A stretch of DNA of 64,000 bases from Liolophura sinensis (taxonomy: Eukaryota; Mollusca; Polyplacophora; Chitonida; Chitonidae), in assembly GCF_032854445.1 (NCBI RefSeq), contig NC_088306.1:6879924-6943923 (forward strand), written 5' to 3'. Shown in pieces: positions 49,267 to 61,890 of the stretch. Positions within the stretch are counted from its first letter, which is position 1. Each line of letters begins with the position of its first letter. A model generated the notes under the pieces. The model worked only from the letters and a program-made list of their open reading frames with translations. It had not been told where the DNA came from and did no database searches. The position numbers and the translations under genes are program-made.

Positions 49267-50460
49267 GGGCAGCTTGTAGATCGTCTTCTTCACAGAGAGT
49301 TATACCAAATATCCCGTCACCGTGTCTGCCTGTTAAGAAGGCATCCATTTTGACTGTATATACACATGGGCAAACCAGGAGTCCTGAGGGCTGTTTCTCA
49401 AAGGGGTTGTAACGTTGCACTGGTCACAAGTAGCAAGGCTACATCATGGTGATTTGGACGACGTAACAACCCCCCTTTGAGAAACAACCCCCCCCCACCC
49501 CCACCCCCAGGGCTTGTCATGCTTTGTATATTTCGACGTACATTATGATTTAGGAGACAGGCCAAAAGTGTGTCAAAGCGTAGTCTTCATTGAAGACCTC
49601 CACAAAGCGGAGAGTGCCGTGTAAATGTGAACACCTGGTTATATCAGACATGGTATTTAATCACACTAATTATAATAGTGATAAATTAATAATAATACGC
49701 CTGTATTTATTTTCTGAAGTTTTACGCAACTCATTCATTACATAATGAAGCTAGAGTAGTGTCATATGAAGATTGTGGTGCAGTTTTAGTCATGTGGGCA
49801 TGGGATGAACATCAGTTTCATTGAAAAGCTGTCTTTTTCCCAATGTTCAGGTCGGCTTTCCATGTGTGTTTGTCACTCTCCGCTATGTGGAGGTTTTCAG
49901 TGAGGGAGAATGAGTTTCCTGTACCATGCCTGTGTATGCTTGGAAGTACATGTGACTATGATATCGTATGTCATTATTTACAAGATAAAATGCACCTCAC
50001 ACTTCACGTAGAATTACACCAAATACCCAGCCACCTGGTCTGCATGGGACAACTGTTTCCCTGTACATTATACCCCTGTCTTGATGCTAAACGCTTGGGT
50101 CGTTTTTAGTACACCTTTCTATGTAAGATCAACAGGATTGGTGCACACAATACTTGTATTTTTGTATTGTGATAGGTCACAATTGGGTGCACTCATCATT
50201 TTACAGTATCCGTATTTCAGCTAAGTCCTTGCTTGTTTTGCCTTCTGAATATATAGCATCCATTTAATACAATGATGACAAGACCCAAATCTGTGATTCA
50301 TTGTGGGATTTGAAGTGGGTGCATGTACCTTTTGTGGCAGCAGGCACATGTAGCCATGTGTGCTTGAAGTGTTTAGAAGGTTTTGCGAATGTTAAGTACA
50401 TCTTAAACACAGGTGCAAAAATGGTCATATGCTGAAATCAACTGTTACCCAAATACAAAT
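49267..50460 (+). other. Probable PDCD10 3' UTR and flank
   Basis: No coding sequence seen. A C-rich tract lies at about 49487-49509. The polyadenylation site could not be fixed. Confidence 0.4.
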
Positions 50461-50464
50461 CCTA

Positions 50465-50785
50465 TAACGTTCGCATTTCCCAACTACCAGACTACGAATC
50501 CTAGCATTCTCACATTTCTCGGCTACAAATCCTATAACACTCACTTTACCCAACTACAAATCCTATAACACTCACATTACCCAACTACAAATCCTATAAC
50601 ACTCACATTACCCAACTACAAATCCTATAACACTCACATTGCCCAACTACAAATCCTATAACACTCACTTTACCCAACTACAAATCCTATAACACTCACA
50701 TTACCCAACTACAAATCCTATAACACTCACATTACCCAACTACAAATCCTATAACACTCACATTACCCAACCACAAATCCTATGA
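50465..50785 (+). repeat. 31-bp minisatellite, about ten copies
   Basis: Unit CAACTACAAATCCTATAACA + CTCACATTACC, nearly identical in the centre and diverged at the left end. It lies 1.2 kb after the PDCD10 stop, possibly in the 3' UTR. Confidence 0.92.
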
Positions 50786-50789
50786 GGCT

Positions 50790-52695
50790 TGCATGCACTG
50801 ATGTAAGACCTCATTTTGCAGGCACTTTATTACAAAATGTCCAAAATTGTTTTATGAATTATTGACGAAGGCTGACCTCTCTATGTCATAGTATTTCCCT
50901 GAATTCGTACTGATGAAGTAAATGAAGTAATGTGCTCTTGGTAGCGCTTGCGCAGCTCTCTAAGCTTGGTGTATGATGTGCATCATTGTAATCAGCCATT
51001 GCTGAGACAAATTTTACTGTTGTGATCATTTCACCATGATCACAATGACCTTGACATTGTTCAAGATTTTGCGAACAACATTTGGCAGTGATGTAAAGTG
51101 AGCGTAACAAATGCGCTGTATAATGGTGCACATATATATATATATGATACATTTCCACAGCATTTCCATATTTATTTATTTAGCTTTGACTGTACTGTAT
51201 TTTAGGTTTTGCTATCTTCACAACTGCTGTAGGAACAGTCCAGCAATGTAGTGTAAAAACTAATTTACTAAATGACCATATATTTCGCCCATGATTAACT
51301 GGGCCTTATTTTCCTTATTATGAAAGTCTTGATGATTTTAGAAAGGTTTTTTTGGAACATGGGATGATGTAGTGGAAAATGGTAAGTTTCAGCACCAAAG
51401 TTAATATTTTGCGATCATTATTTACCTCAAAAAATGCACTTTTGTGGACGAAAGTTTAGGTCATTTAGGATAAATATGTTATTGATGTCAGTGGAGCACA
51501 AAAACATATCCCTGTAGACAGAACGATATGCAACTGTTGGAGTAATGTTTTGAACATTTAAATGTCCATCCAAGAAAGCCGGTTGATGTTTCAAAGACTT
51601 CAGGAATGAAAGGAGACCTGTTAAAGGAGAATGAAAGTTATATTTTTGGTTTATCATTATGGTAGCTTCTTGTATCATTGTGTATTTTCCTATTCCGCAT
51701 GTTTCAAGAAGAAAAACTGTGGCTGAATTGAATGCAATGTTATGTTTGATATTTGTTACAATATTTACAGTACCGCTACTTAAAGGAATTTTCTGCATTG
51801 ACTGCAACAGAGAGCCTTTTACAGACTGCTACAAGATCTTTTTTCAAAATTTTGTTCGTCTTGTGACAGGTAGTGTGACAGGTGTGCAATGGAAGAGTTT
51901 TGTAGCTTGCGTCTGTTGTTCATGAGTTTTAAAAAGTTCTGGCAACAGGATATTATCATTTTCTTGCATGTTATTTGTGCAGTATAGTGAGTATAGGGGG
52001 ACAAAGGGACACAACTCTTTACAGCAACAGGCAACTTTGCGAAGTATAAACTCAAATAGACATTGCAGCCTACCGCATAAATATTTTATCAGGATAGTAC
52101 AACATCAGAATTGGACCTTTGGTAATCAAGTTTTGAAATTGTTCTTTTCATAAAGCCTTTAAATATTTTTTGTCTGTCTTTTGTGTACTGATACAGTTTT
52201 CCAGAATATCAGAATGTATGGAACTTCAAAATGTTGACCGCTCTTTAATCTGTTGTCATCAGAGTTATTGGAAGGATGAAATGTTGATGTGCACCTTTAT
52301 ACTGACACATTTAACCGTAATATAGGACTGAATTGTCTTCGGTGGCAAGCAGGTTGTATCAATTGTGGGAAAAAAAAAAAAATTGATATCGTTATTTTTT
52401 TTTTCTTCGTACTGATTTGTTATAGGAGACAGGTTTTCCTATGGTTTGCTATTAAACTGTATATATCGTATACTGTGAATATTTCCGCACAAGTGCTGGA
52501 AAGTACAGATATATAGTTTGTATATAATTCAGAAGTATCAATGTGTGTACATGTAGATCTATTCCAGTTAAGGTTATCCAGCAGGTCGTTCTATTTTACC
52601 GCATTTCCAACACATTGTACATCTATGTATCAAACAAAACACTGGAATAAACTATTGCTGTATAAAGCTATAATTCAATCGGATTTATTTTATGT
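50790..52695. other. Intergenic, no gene seen
   Basis: Contains R5 copy 2 at 51330-51465. The other reading frames here show no domain. Otherwise unassigned. Confidence 0.45.
51330..51465 (+). repeat. R5 dispersed repeat, copy 2
   Basis: GGGATGATGTAGTGGAAAAT, AAGTTTCAGCACCAAAGTTA, ACCTCAAAAAATGCACTTTT and GTGGACGAAAGTTTAGG; downstream of PDCD10. Confidence 0.55.
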
Positions 52696-52699
52696 TCGT

Positions 52700-52919
52700 A
52701 ATGATTTGATATTTTGTATATTCCCTAGTTCTCCGCTGCTTGTGGGACGTTTTCTAACGAATGATTATGCGTATGAGGATGCCTGTGTGACCGTTTGCAC
52801 ACACTGCATAACTGTTCAACACATATTCTGTCAGCATTCATTATTTTACATGATACCTTCTGTCAAAGATGTACTGCTAAATTTCACCGACGTGCTTGAT
52901 CCAGATGCCTGAAATTGGT
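52700..52919 (+). mobile_element. Probable LINE 3' fragment (I/Nimb-like C-terminus)
   Basis: The frame reads SSPLLVGRFLTNDYAYEDAC, then a C..C....V.HI.C.C.LF pattern (CTHCITVQHIFCQHSLF), then DVLLNFTDVLDPDA. The spacing C-x2-C-xn-H-x3-C resembles the zinc-knuckle-like end of reverse transcriptases from I-type LINEs in molluscs. The 5' part is not recognisable. A SINE begins at once after it (52920). It could also be chance; the Cys/His spacing and the conserved-looking flank are the only support. Confidence 0.45.
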
Positions 52920-53190
52920 TGGGGGCCTTCGAGGCGGAAGGGGTGAGCATACCAGCGTGGCGCAATGACCCAGGAGCCTCTCACCAATGTGGTTGCTTTA
53001 CATATATGTTCAAGTACAGGTCATGTTGACTTCCTCTCCGGCCCTATATATATACGTGGGAAGGTCTGTCAGCAAGCTGTGACTGGTTATGTGTTTCCCT
53101 CCTGGGCTCTGGCCCGTTTCCTCCCACCATAATGGTGGCCGTTATCATACAAGTGAAATATTTTTGTATGGTGTAGAACACCAATCAAAT
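52920..53190 (+). mobile_element. SINE, full length, diverged
   Basis: GGGGGCCTTCGAGGCGGAAG to TGTAGAACACCAATCAAATA. Sits right behind the LINE-like fragment. Confidence 0.85.
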
Positions 53191-53670
53191 AGTTTGCATG
53201 GGCTAACTTGGCTTCGCCTCTTTATCATATCACATAATCCTCGCCAGACATGTACCATCTGATTGTGGTTACATTAAAACCTACTTGGGCCATTGCCTCA
53301 TTCTGATTTTATTAATTTGATTGATGTTACATACATCACTGGGTCAACAGCTATATCCTTGAATTCACAGTTACAGTTACAGCCAAGGAATTATCAAATC
53401 CTTGGTTTACGGTTGTTTTGAAAGTTCTTGAAAGAAAGTTTATTTATGGGTATAATCTTAAAAGCTCCTGATTTTTTAATTATAAATGTCATCGTACATT
53501 ATGTTCAAAATAGATTGATAAATAAGCTACCAATATACTTTCTACATTAAGGTTTTCTATCACAGGTGTAGGAACTCCAATACTGTATTTCGGTATTGGT
53601 TTAAAAACTGGTCAGACAAGTGCACTTTCAGAGGCACGAAGGTCTTAAAATGATACTTTTCCTGTCAAGA

Positions 53671-53810
53671 TTTATTTATTTACTGGAATAGTGTTTTACG
53701 CCTTACTCAAGAATATTTCACTTATACGAAGGCGGCCAGTATTATGATTGGAGGAAACCTACAACCATCCGTAGGTTGCTTGCAGACCTTCCTACCTATG
53801 GCCAGAGAAG
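53671..53810 (-). mobile_element. SINE 3' half
   Basis: TTTTACGCCTTACTCAAGAA, CGAAGGCGGCCAGTATTATG and CCTACCTATGGCCAGAGAAG. Confidence 0.82.
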
Positions 53811-54770
53811 GCAAGACCTAAAGTTATTTGTCAAATTACAGGTAGGGTCTTTCATACGTCTTATCTAGCCCACATCTGCCAGCTTTATTTATGCTCTGGA
53901 CCTTGCATTTATTTATTTATTTTTTTTAAGTCCTAGACGATAGCCATTGGGCATTTATTTTACATATACAACTGTGCCAGGGTTTTCAGTTGTGTAGACA
54001 ATACTGCTAGGTATGCTTTCATGGTGGAATAAATGTATATTGGTTGTTTAATAACCTCAGCACATTCTCTGTGAAATGTAAGTATATGTGTGCCTACACA
54101 AAGATGGATGCTACAAAAAAAAAAAAAAAAAACCTCTGAGTAATAAACCACTAGAGACTGGTGTTAGCTAACACAACATTTGTAGACATACATGTATCTT
54201 GAACAAGGGAACTTAGCAGTACTATGTAACACTATCTGTTGGCTTTGCGTTCAACAGTTGTTCCCCCTTATCTTTCAGCATATGCTTTGTGGTGCCTTTG
54301 GATGGACTCGGTGTGCTGTCTTAAAATTTTGAGTCCATCCCGCCTCTCAAAAATCTAGCTGCACATTCAATGTAACCCATCTCAAAGGTCAGTCTTACTA
54401 CATTCAGATTTAATGGTCAATCCTAAGACTTTCCGCGAGTTGTCTCAAACTAAATCGTCCTTTGGTAACTGAAGTCCGCACTTACTCTGCATGATAAAAT
54501 GTGGATTCTAAATGGAATAAAGATTTCACCATTCCAACAGAAAACAGATTACTGGATGGCACGGGATCAGCCATTTTACGTTGAATCTATTTATTTGGTA
54601 CAGGGAGTGGCATCTAGATCTAACTTTGAAGAAACGCACTGTTTTTTCCATATAGTTTTCTTGGAGGAAACCATTGTGCCCTGGATAAACCACTGGCCAC
54701 TGGCAATTAACTGGCAATCTTCTCCAAATTAAAGAAAAAAGATTTCAATCTCCATCATGCTGAATTCTAT
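53811..54770. other. Intergenic, mostly unassigned
   Basis: A run of 18-20 A at about 54115-54132 and a minus-strand scrap of the second SINE family near 54655-54725 (AACCACTGGCCACTGGCAAT). Confidence 0.45.
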
Positions 54771-55037
54771 TTTATTCATTTATTTATACGATTGGTGCTT
54801 TACGCCATACTCAAAAATATTTCCCTTATGCCTGCAGGCAACTTTATTGGAGGAAACTGGGCAAAGGCCAGGGAAAACCCACGACCATCCACAGGTTGCC
54901 GACAGACCTTCCCTCATACAACCAGAGAAAAAGCCAGCAAGAGCTGGACTTGAACCCACCGTAACCACATTGGTGAGAGGCTTCTAGGTCATAATGTGTC
55001 GTGCTGGCGTGCTAACCACATCGGCCATGGAGGCCCC
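54771..55037 (-). mobile_element. SINE, full length, diverged
   Basis: ATTGGTGCTTTACGCCATAC, ACCCACGACCATCCACAGGT and GCTAACCACATCGGCCATGG. Confidence 0.87.
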
Positions 55038-55039
55038 TC

Positions 55040-58000
55040 AAGAAGAATTATGGATTGTGTTCATTCCCCGAGCTGTGTCACACTGGCAAACCCTTTCAGC
55101 TGAGCTAGTAGACGGAAGGCTTATATAGACCTCTTCATGAGGAGAGCTATGACTACACTGAAATCTCGGGAGTTCTTTCTTCGGGACAGGAAGCCAAAAA
55201 CAAATGATAATAAAACACTGAACAATCCATTATAAAGGAAATGGATGTTTCTTATAATTATACAAGATAACATGAATTTTTAAATACATCATACATGGTA
55301 ATTAATACACACTGTTCAGATTTACATGTACGTGTAGGCACAGATCAGTTTTTCAACCAATCACATTTCACAGGATTACTGAAGAACAATTAAAGCTGTT
55401 AACCCACACTTTTTCATGGAATGAAGCCCTGCAGAGCAATTGATTCCCCCTTTTCTTATTAACAGGTTGCAGATTATCTAACCTGTCCAATACGGATTTA
55501 TTTCCAGTGCCCAGCTACATGTACTTTAACAGAAACCAGCCTGAATAGGACAAGTTATACGGTACGTACACTTCTGAACTGGGTGATGATAACCTTTTAT
55601 GATTTAGGACTGAAAGAGGGGGAAAGAGGAGTTGCTGGAGTAACTGTCTTTTTCCATGCAACAAAAATAGGAACAGCAAATCCGATGAAATTTGTCTATG
55701 TTGTATGTACATGTACATATATAAAATCACCTGTAACAACACATGATTTTTCACCAAGTACCAACAGCCCAGCTGCTGCACAAACTGTAGTACACACGGG
55801 AATCAGATTACATGGTAGAAAACCACAGCTGATTTTCTCTCTGTGTCGATTCTCTAATCAACAACTTCATACACATGGTCACGCACATCACAGAGGGCGA
55901 TGAATATAATTACAAAGCTATAATGTACATGTACCTACAATTAACATCTACATAATACAGGACAACCTAGCATGCACTCAAGGAAATGTAGTTAAATATA
56001 TACAAAAAAAAAATAATAATAATGTTATATTAACAGAAATATGCAGCTACATGTGGCTGTACGATGATTGGTATGTGAAAAAAATACTGATAATGAATGC
56101 CAGAGAAACCTGAAGAACCCTCCGAACTGATGACTTACAATATGTGCACTAAAGAATTTCGGTGATGAAGGAAGCATGAGGTGTAATGATGATACAACAC
56201 TGGCTGAAATAATGACAAAATGCTGGGTAGCAAGAGCAGGATTTGAACTCAAGACCTCACTGGTCTGATATGAGGCTCCAAGGGATTTCCTTGTAATAAT
56301 TAGGTCTTTTGTTTGCAGAACTACATCACCACTGAGAAAAATCTGTGCCAACTGTTTTGTACATGAACATCTACATTCTATGCTGAACAATACTGGATCC
56401 AAATTAGGAATTATACAATCAGAAAGAGTGGATTTCATGAAAACAAAACTCAGCCGAGGAAAAAAGAAAGACAATAAGTTGGTTTCACTATCATAACTAA
56501 GGATGAAATTTTGAAACCCCTACAGTGATCTCAATGAACAGCCCAGGTGCTACATATATGCATTAATACTGACTATAAAAGGACTTTAGGTAATTAGACC
56601 ACTGGAAGGAACACTGACAGTTTGTACAGGTGCAATATAAAACTTTGATGACACCACATGTAGTCTGGTAAGCAGGGTAAATACGTGTATGTACAACCCC
56701 ACGAGTTCACTCTTTGATAAACTTGGTTTTTCTACACCACTGAGATAACATTTAGCTCTGCCAAGGGGCACAACTCTCTCTTCAAATTATGCATAATGAG
56801 GAAGGGTATCAATTTTACACACTTGAACTTATCGGCTAGGACTATTTTAGCTGAAGATGACTGTACTGGAGAATGGTGAAACAATGTACATATATGTTAC
56901 TTTTTATACAAACCAGCTTCCTGTGTTTTTTTTTTTCTTTTATTAAATCTTTATACAATTCTGGTCTAGTATATATATATTCATGCAACGAATATCCATC
57001 TTCTATGTGTACTATGCTTTCTTTTGGACATGGAGAAGTGGAATACCAACACCCAGTGTTACATGTACATTGTACACACCTGATGGAAAGAGGGTAGGGA
57101 AGGAACTCTCAGAGATTGAGTGATTGCTGATAAAACGGTGCAAAATTTCCCCCCAGTCCTGGACAGCAGTTTGCAGGGTACATACATGTACATGATCAAA
57201 AACACCTGATAGTTTACAATAAGTGTGTTGTTGTGTACAGTTGATCAGAAGTGTACTAATGGCAGATTATATAAACTGCTAAATGTACCTACTGATGATA
57301 AGTGTGCTAAAAGATTGGCTACAAGGGTATCATCAACTAGCGTGCTAACAGCTTGATTATAAGTTTTATTGACAGTTGATCAAAACTGCATTACGAGCTG
57401 ATCATATTTACGTGTACATACGGCTAATCATAAGTGTACTTACAGCTATGAAATACACTTAACAGTTCCATTAAACAGGTGATCAAACTAATGGGTGACA
57501 GTCAAGACTGTGTCAACATCCAAAGTTCATTTAAGACACAGATTATCTTACGTACTATCTACAAGTTCATCTCAAATCAGCCTTTCATTCGGAGTTTTAA
57601 TTGTAATTACCACCTTTGAGCAACTGTCCAAGTATATGGCAATGACGGACATTATACAGGCTACCACACACAAGACCTGGGCTTGGGAAGTCATACTGCC
57701 ATGAGTACATCACAGTGCTCATAGTTTTTGCTTTCAAAAAAAGATTCAACCAGACCTGAAGACATTCCCAAGAAGGAAAAAGTGCTACAAACTTGGAAGC
57801 AGTGGAAGCTTTCAGGATTAGATCATAATATTGTCTCAAATAAAAAGATTTTAGCGTGGTGTGGTACACTGACAGTCAACAGGCCATAGTTACATGCTTA
57901 CAATCTGAAAGCCAAGGGACACTACTCTTACCACAGAAAGAAAGTAACAGTACATACATATGTTGGCCAGTAGCCATTCTTTCTAGAGGCCTTAATATTT

Positions 58001-58954
58001 ACTTGTGCATTCTACTCATAAATACTTCATTTCAGGCAGATCAAGAATAGAGTTGTACCCAGGTTGGCTCCTGCTATTGGTTCTAGGGCAATGTTTCCTT
58101 AAAAATGTATAATAAGGTTTTATTCCGGGATACTTCATGTTTGTAACACAATCATGACAATATGAAGAATAGCTACAGATATGTCATTTTACCATCTAGA
58201 GCACTCTGCAGAGCTTGTCCCAACTTTGTTCATACATAGTGATACATCTTCATCACTGAGGCAATTAGATATTAATTTACCCTCTTCATAGAGTTTCTTC
58301 TTCATTTTTTTTTCCTTCGTTACATTTAGCTTTTCCACACCATTAAAAATATCACCCAAGAAAAAAAAAAAAAATGTTGGAATTTTGAGGCAAAGAAAAA
58401 AAAAACTTAAAGAAAAAACATATGGGTCTATGGCAAAGCTAGCCATAAAGATGTCCACCAGATTGTCACCAGGATGTCCACCAGATTGTCAACAGGATTT
58501 TGTACACTGGAACACGTACAAGTTGACTTTCACCTTCTCCAGTCACACAAGGGATGACGGGACACCTGCTAACTAACGACCTGGAAGTCTCCGGTGACTA
58601 CACAAGGCTTGTATCTCCAAAATACAAATATCATGAGGCTCGCATCATAAAAAATTCACTCATCATGAGGCTGACATCCCGAATTACACACATCATAACC
58701 AGACTCACATCCCCAAAATACACACATCACAAGGCTCAAGTCCCCCAAATACTTCTCATCACTCTGTCATACAGGTCATCACAACATCCTGGTCGGCCAC
58801 ACACATGAATCAGGAGATGAATTATGTAAACCCAAGGGTGGGGCGTGTCTCTGTCCACTTGTGTGACTGTGTGTCTCAGTATCCCTGTCTCTGTGACTGT
58901 TCGCAATCCTGTATACTGTACACAGTTCTAGATTTCTGCCCCCCGGGCTCCACA
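55040..58954. other. Flank and possible 3' UTR of the AGFG1-like gene
   Basis: A third-family tRNA-derived piece at about 56180-56320 (GCAGGATTTGAACTCAAGAC). Short tandem repeats at 58450-58500 (GATGTCCACCAGATTGTCA) and about 58620-58755 (30-bp unit with CCCCAAAATACACACATCA). Several AATAAA on the minus strand (for example 58119-58124); none is decisive. Confidence 0.45.
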
Positions 58955-60011
58955 TCACAAGAATGGGTTTGTAGCATTACTCCTGGGAGGTACAGGCTGT
59001 GTGGCTGCAGACTGTAAACCACAACAACACAGTATTAACATCAGAAACAACACAACATTAATATCAAACCCTTCGATTCATAAAAACACATAAAAACTAC
59101 AAAAAATTCTATATGTATTATTCTACAAAAAAATAGCAACAAAAAAAAGGAGAGTGGACATCTAAAAACTACCATTTGAAAGTCTTAATGTGTTTCTGTT
59201 TGTGTATTTGTACATACCAAACTCGTGGTGAGGTACAGTATGTAGTCCATATAGCACATTATATTCTTTCTCTCTATGGCCAACAGCAATTCAATATCCA
59301 CACAGCTCAGTGAACCACAGAGGATCCAAAATATGTCTGGATTAAGGTACCTGCACGCTTTTGTCTAACCATGGCAGCTATTATGGTGGGGTTTTTGACT
59401 AATGACCAATCACAAGCGATTGTAGAAAAGTTGGAGGGAGGTGACTTTCTTATTGGAGAATCTGTCTGGGTGAAGTATTCAATTCTGGTTCTACATGTAT
59501 ATGGGTAGAGTGAAGGAACATAACATTGACAAACTAAACATACATATAAACTATTTTGCAGAGTAAAGCAAAACTTGAGAACTTACCAGAAATGGGTTAC
59601 TGGCCGTGCTAGGAGGGGGAGCTCCCCACCCTGCTCCTGCACCTCCAAACGGCTGAGGTGCTCCACCAAAACCTCCAACCGCAGGGGCTGGTTTTCCAAA
59701 TTGAGCCCCGCCCACATTTGCCGACGCCCCCTGCTGGAATCCAAACCCTCCTGGGGCTGTGCTGGCTGGAGGCATCATCCCAAATCCTCCATTCTGCATC
59801 CCGCCAAACCCACCTTGGGGAGCGCCACCTGGAGGCTGTGAGGCCATGCCAAACTGAGCAAACCCCCCAGACTGAGGGGCACCAGGAGCACCCTGACCAA
59901 ACTGACCGAAGCCACCAGCACCCGCACCAGCAGTTCCCCCAAACAGACTGCCCCCAACCTGCGTGGACTGTTGGGGCATCGCACCTGGCCGTGCTCCGAA
60001 CGGGTTTGATG
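58955..60011 (-). CDS. AGFG1: AGFG1/Hrb-like ArfGAP protein, last two exons
   Basis: C-terminal part of an ArfGAP with FG repeats; family members bind clathrin adaptors and EH-domain proteins in endocytic sorting. Minus-strand exons: 60011-59587 (425 nt) and 59011-58955 (18 residues plus stop). Acceptors are TTGCAG and TTTACAG; the internal donor is CTG|GTAAGT. The protein is rich in Gly, Phe, Gln, Pro and Ala, with repeats such as GGFGQFGQG, GGFAQFGM, GGFGG and AQFGK. It has three NPF motifs: SNPFG at the start, SNPFL at the end of the large exon, and TNPFL just before the stop. As recalled, human AGFG1 also ends STNPFL and has SNPFM and STNPF upstream with the same FG background, which is the basis for the name. 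The N-terminal zinc-finger ArfGAP domain is not in this window; it must lie beyond 64000. Other NPF/FG-rich endocytic proteins are the main alternative. Confidence 0.78.
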
Positions 60012-61180
60012 CTGCAACAGTGACAGGAAAAAGCCTGGAGATAATGCATGAGTTAGTTCCCCTTACATGTGCTAACTGTCAAAATGGCTGGAATGACTGC
60101 TTGGAAACAAGTTTATGGTTGAGTTGGGATATCAGAAATGTGGATACTGTTGGTGCTTAAGCAAGTGTGTGAAATGTGTACTACATGTTCTTATTATAAT
60201 AGCGAGATCATAGGATGATTTCTTGCTCTCCTGGGTTCTGTTATTCGGATTGTATTAGGATGCAAGTCCTGTATGAATGTTAGTCCAGACTATAGTGCCA
60301 TTTACTTTGTATTAGTATGAGACTGGTATTAAGATTTCAGTCTGGCTTAATTTTTAAACACTTCTGAACAACTTACTTGATTTATGTTTATTAAAGAAAA
60401 CTTTAGGAAGTTGTGATCTAAACTGCACATCAGAACAACAGCAGCAGTATCAATGCTTTCTGTACCTTTCGTACTGTGACCCACAAAATCTGACTTAAAA
60501 CTGTTACCTTTTTGTTGTTTTTTGTTTTCTGTTTCTTTTTGATTAAAAACATTAGTATCAGACTGAAGATTCCCAGTGTCTATTAACATGCTCTCTTGCA
60601 AATATGGGTTGACATACTGGTCACAAACTTAATTTGCTACCTATCACATCCACATCAAGTTTATTATTTTAAAACACAGGCACTCTACATTTATTCACAG
60701 ACAGTTCTGAAATGAGTTGCATGTAGTGTGTTCAAAATGTATTTTTATGCACACGAAAAAGGTAATTTCACCATTTATTCAAAGCATGTTTCTGATCATT
60801 TCAGTAGGTTGTATTTACATTAAGCCTCTGAAATTTAAAAAAAAACTGAACGCACTCTTTTGTCAACATTGACTAACAATATTGAAAGGAAAAAATTATG
60901 TCTACATATTGGCCAATAAAATGGTTTTCAGGCATGGGAAATATTGGGGCACATTACAACTAATTTCTCATTTCATTACCCTGTCACAGGCAACAAATCT
61001 TATTACCCACTGATCATAACTCATGATTTCATTTTTTCACAGAAATTTTTTACAAAGTTGAGAACATCATAAAATACAGCTAAAATGCAGCTGAATATTG
61101 ATAATGTAAAATGAAAATTGTTCTAATGTTTTCTAAAATATCATGATGGGAAATGATGAGTCAAGTGTTATTAGCACTGA

Positions 61181-61390
61181 TTTATCTATTTATTTATTTA
61201 ATTTGTGTTCTATGCCGTACTCAAGAATATTTCAATTATACGACAGCAGCCAGCATTATGGTGGGAGGAAACCGGGCAGAACAAAAAGGGAAACCCACGA
61301 CCATCTGCAGGTAGCTGGCAAACCTTCCTGTGTACGGCCAGTCAGGAAGACTGCATGAGCTGGATTTGAACTCAGGCTCGTGGGTCACAT
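61181..61390 (-). mobile_element. SINE, head truncated
   Basis: TCTATGCCGTACTCAAGAAT, GACAGCAGCCAGCATTATGG and GAGCTGGATTTGAACTCAGG. Confidence 0.87.
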
Positions 61391-61759
61391 TAGCACTGAC
61401 TCTAGAAACATAGATGTATTATGTGTACACAGTACAATGGAGCGAAGTAGTTAGACATTGCAGAGAGTTTTCCACATGCATATTAACAACAAACTTCATG
61501 TGTCAGCCAGGCATTTTCAAACAGAGGATGCGGTTAGATCTTGCTAAAATGTACATGTACGTCTGCTAAAGTTTCAAACATCAAACCCATTCCTGACTAA
61601 CATATGTATGTAAAAATCAGATGATATGAGCTCTAATTCTTTCATCATATTTATGGACACTTTGATTTTGTTGGGCCTGACATTTTGTCACTGGGGCACT
61701 TGTATAAAGTTGCTAAGTGTAAGTGATACTGAGAGATCTGTTCATAGTGAAAATGCTTT

Positions 61760-61890
61760 TTGATGCTTTCAAGAATGTAGGATAATGTCCTACTGGAAAA
61801 AAATAAGTTTCAGCACAAAACGTTATAATGTACAATCATTACTTGCCTCTAACATGCAATCTTTCCAGAAAATATTTAAGCTAATTAAAT
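61760..61890 (+). repeat. R5 dispersed repeat, copy 3
   Basis: GATAATGTCCTACTGGAAAA, AAGTTTCAGCACAAAACGTT and ATCATTACTTGCCTC, in the same order as copy 2. Confidence 0.55.

Noticed and set aside
50465-50785. CRISPR-like regular repeats
   Set aside because: The units are directly adjacent, without unique spacers, in a eukaryotic genome: a minisatellite.
51427-51925. Frames of 126 and 88 residues downstream of PDCD10
   Set aside because: One overlaps R5 and neither shows a domain or proper gene context.
59575-60049. Other frames over the AGFG1-like exon
   Set aside because: High GC leaves several frames open; only the FG/NPF frame has matching splice phases and family features.
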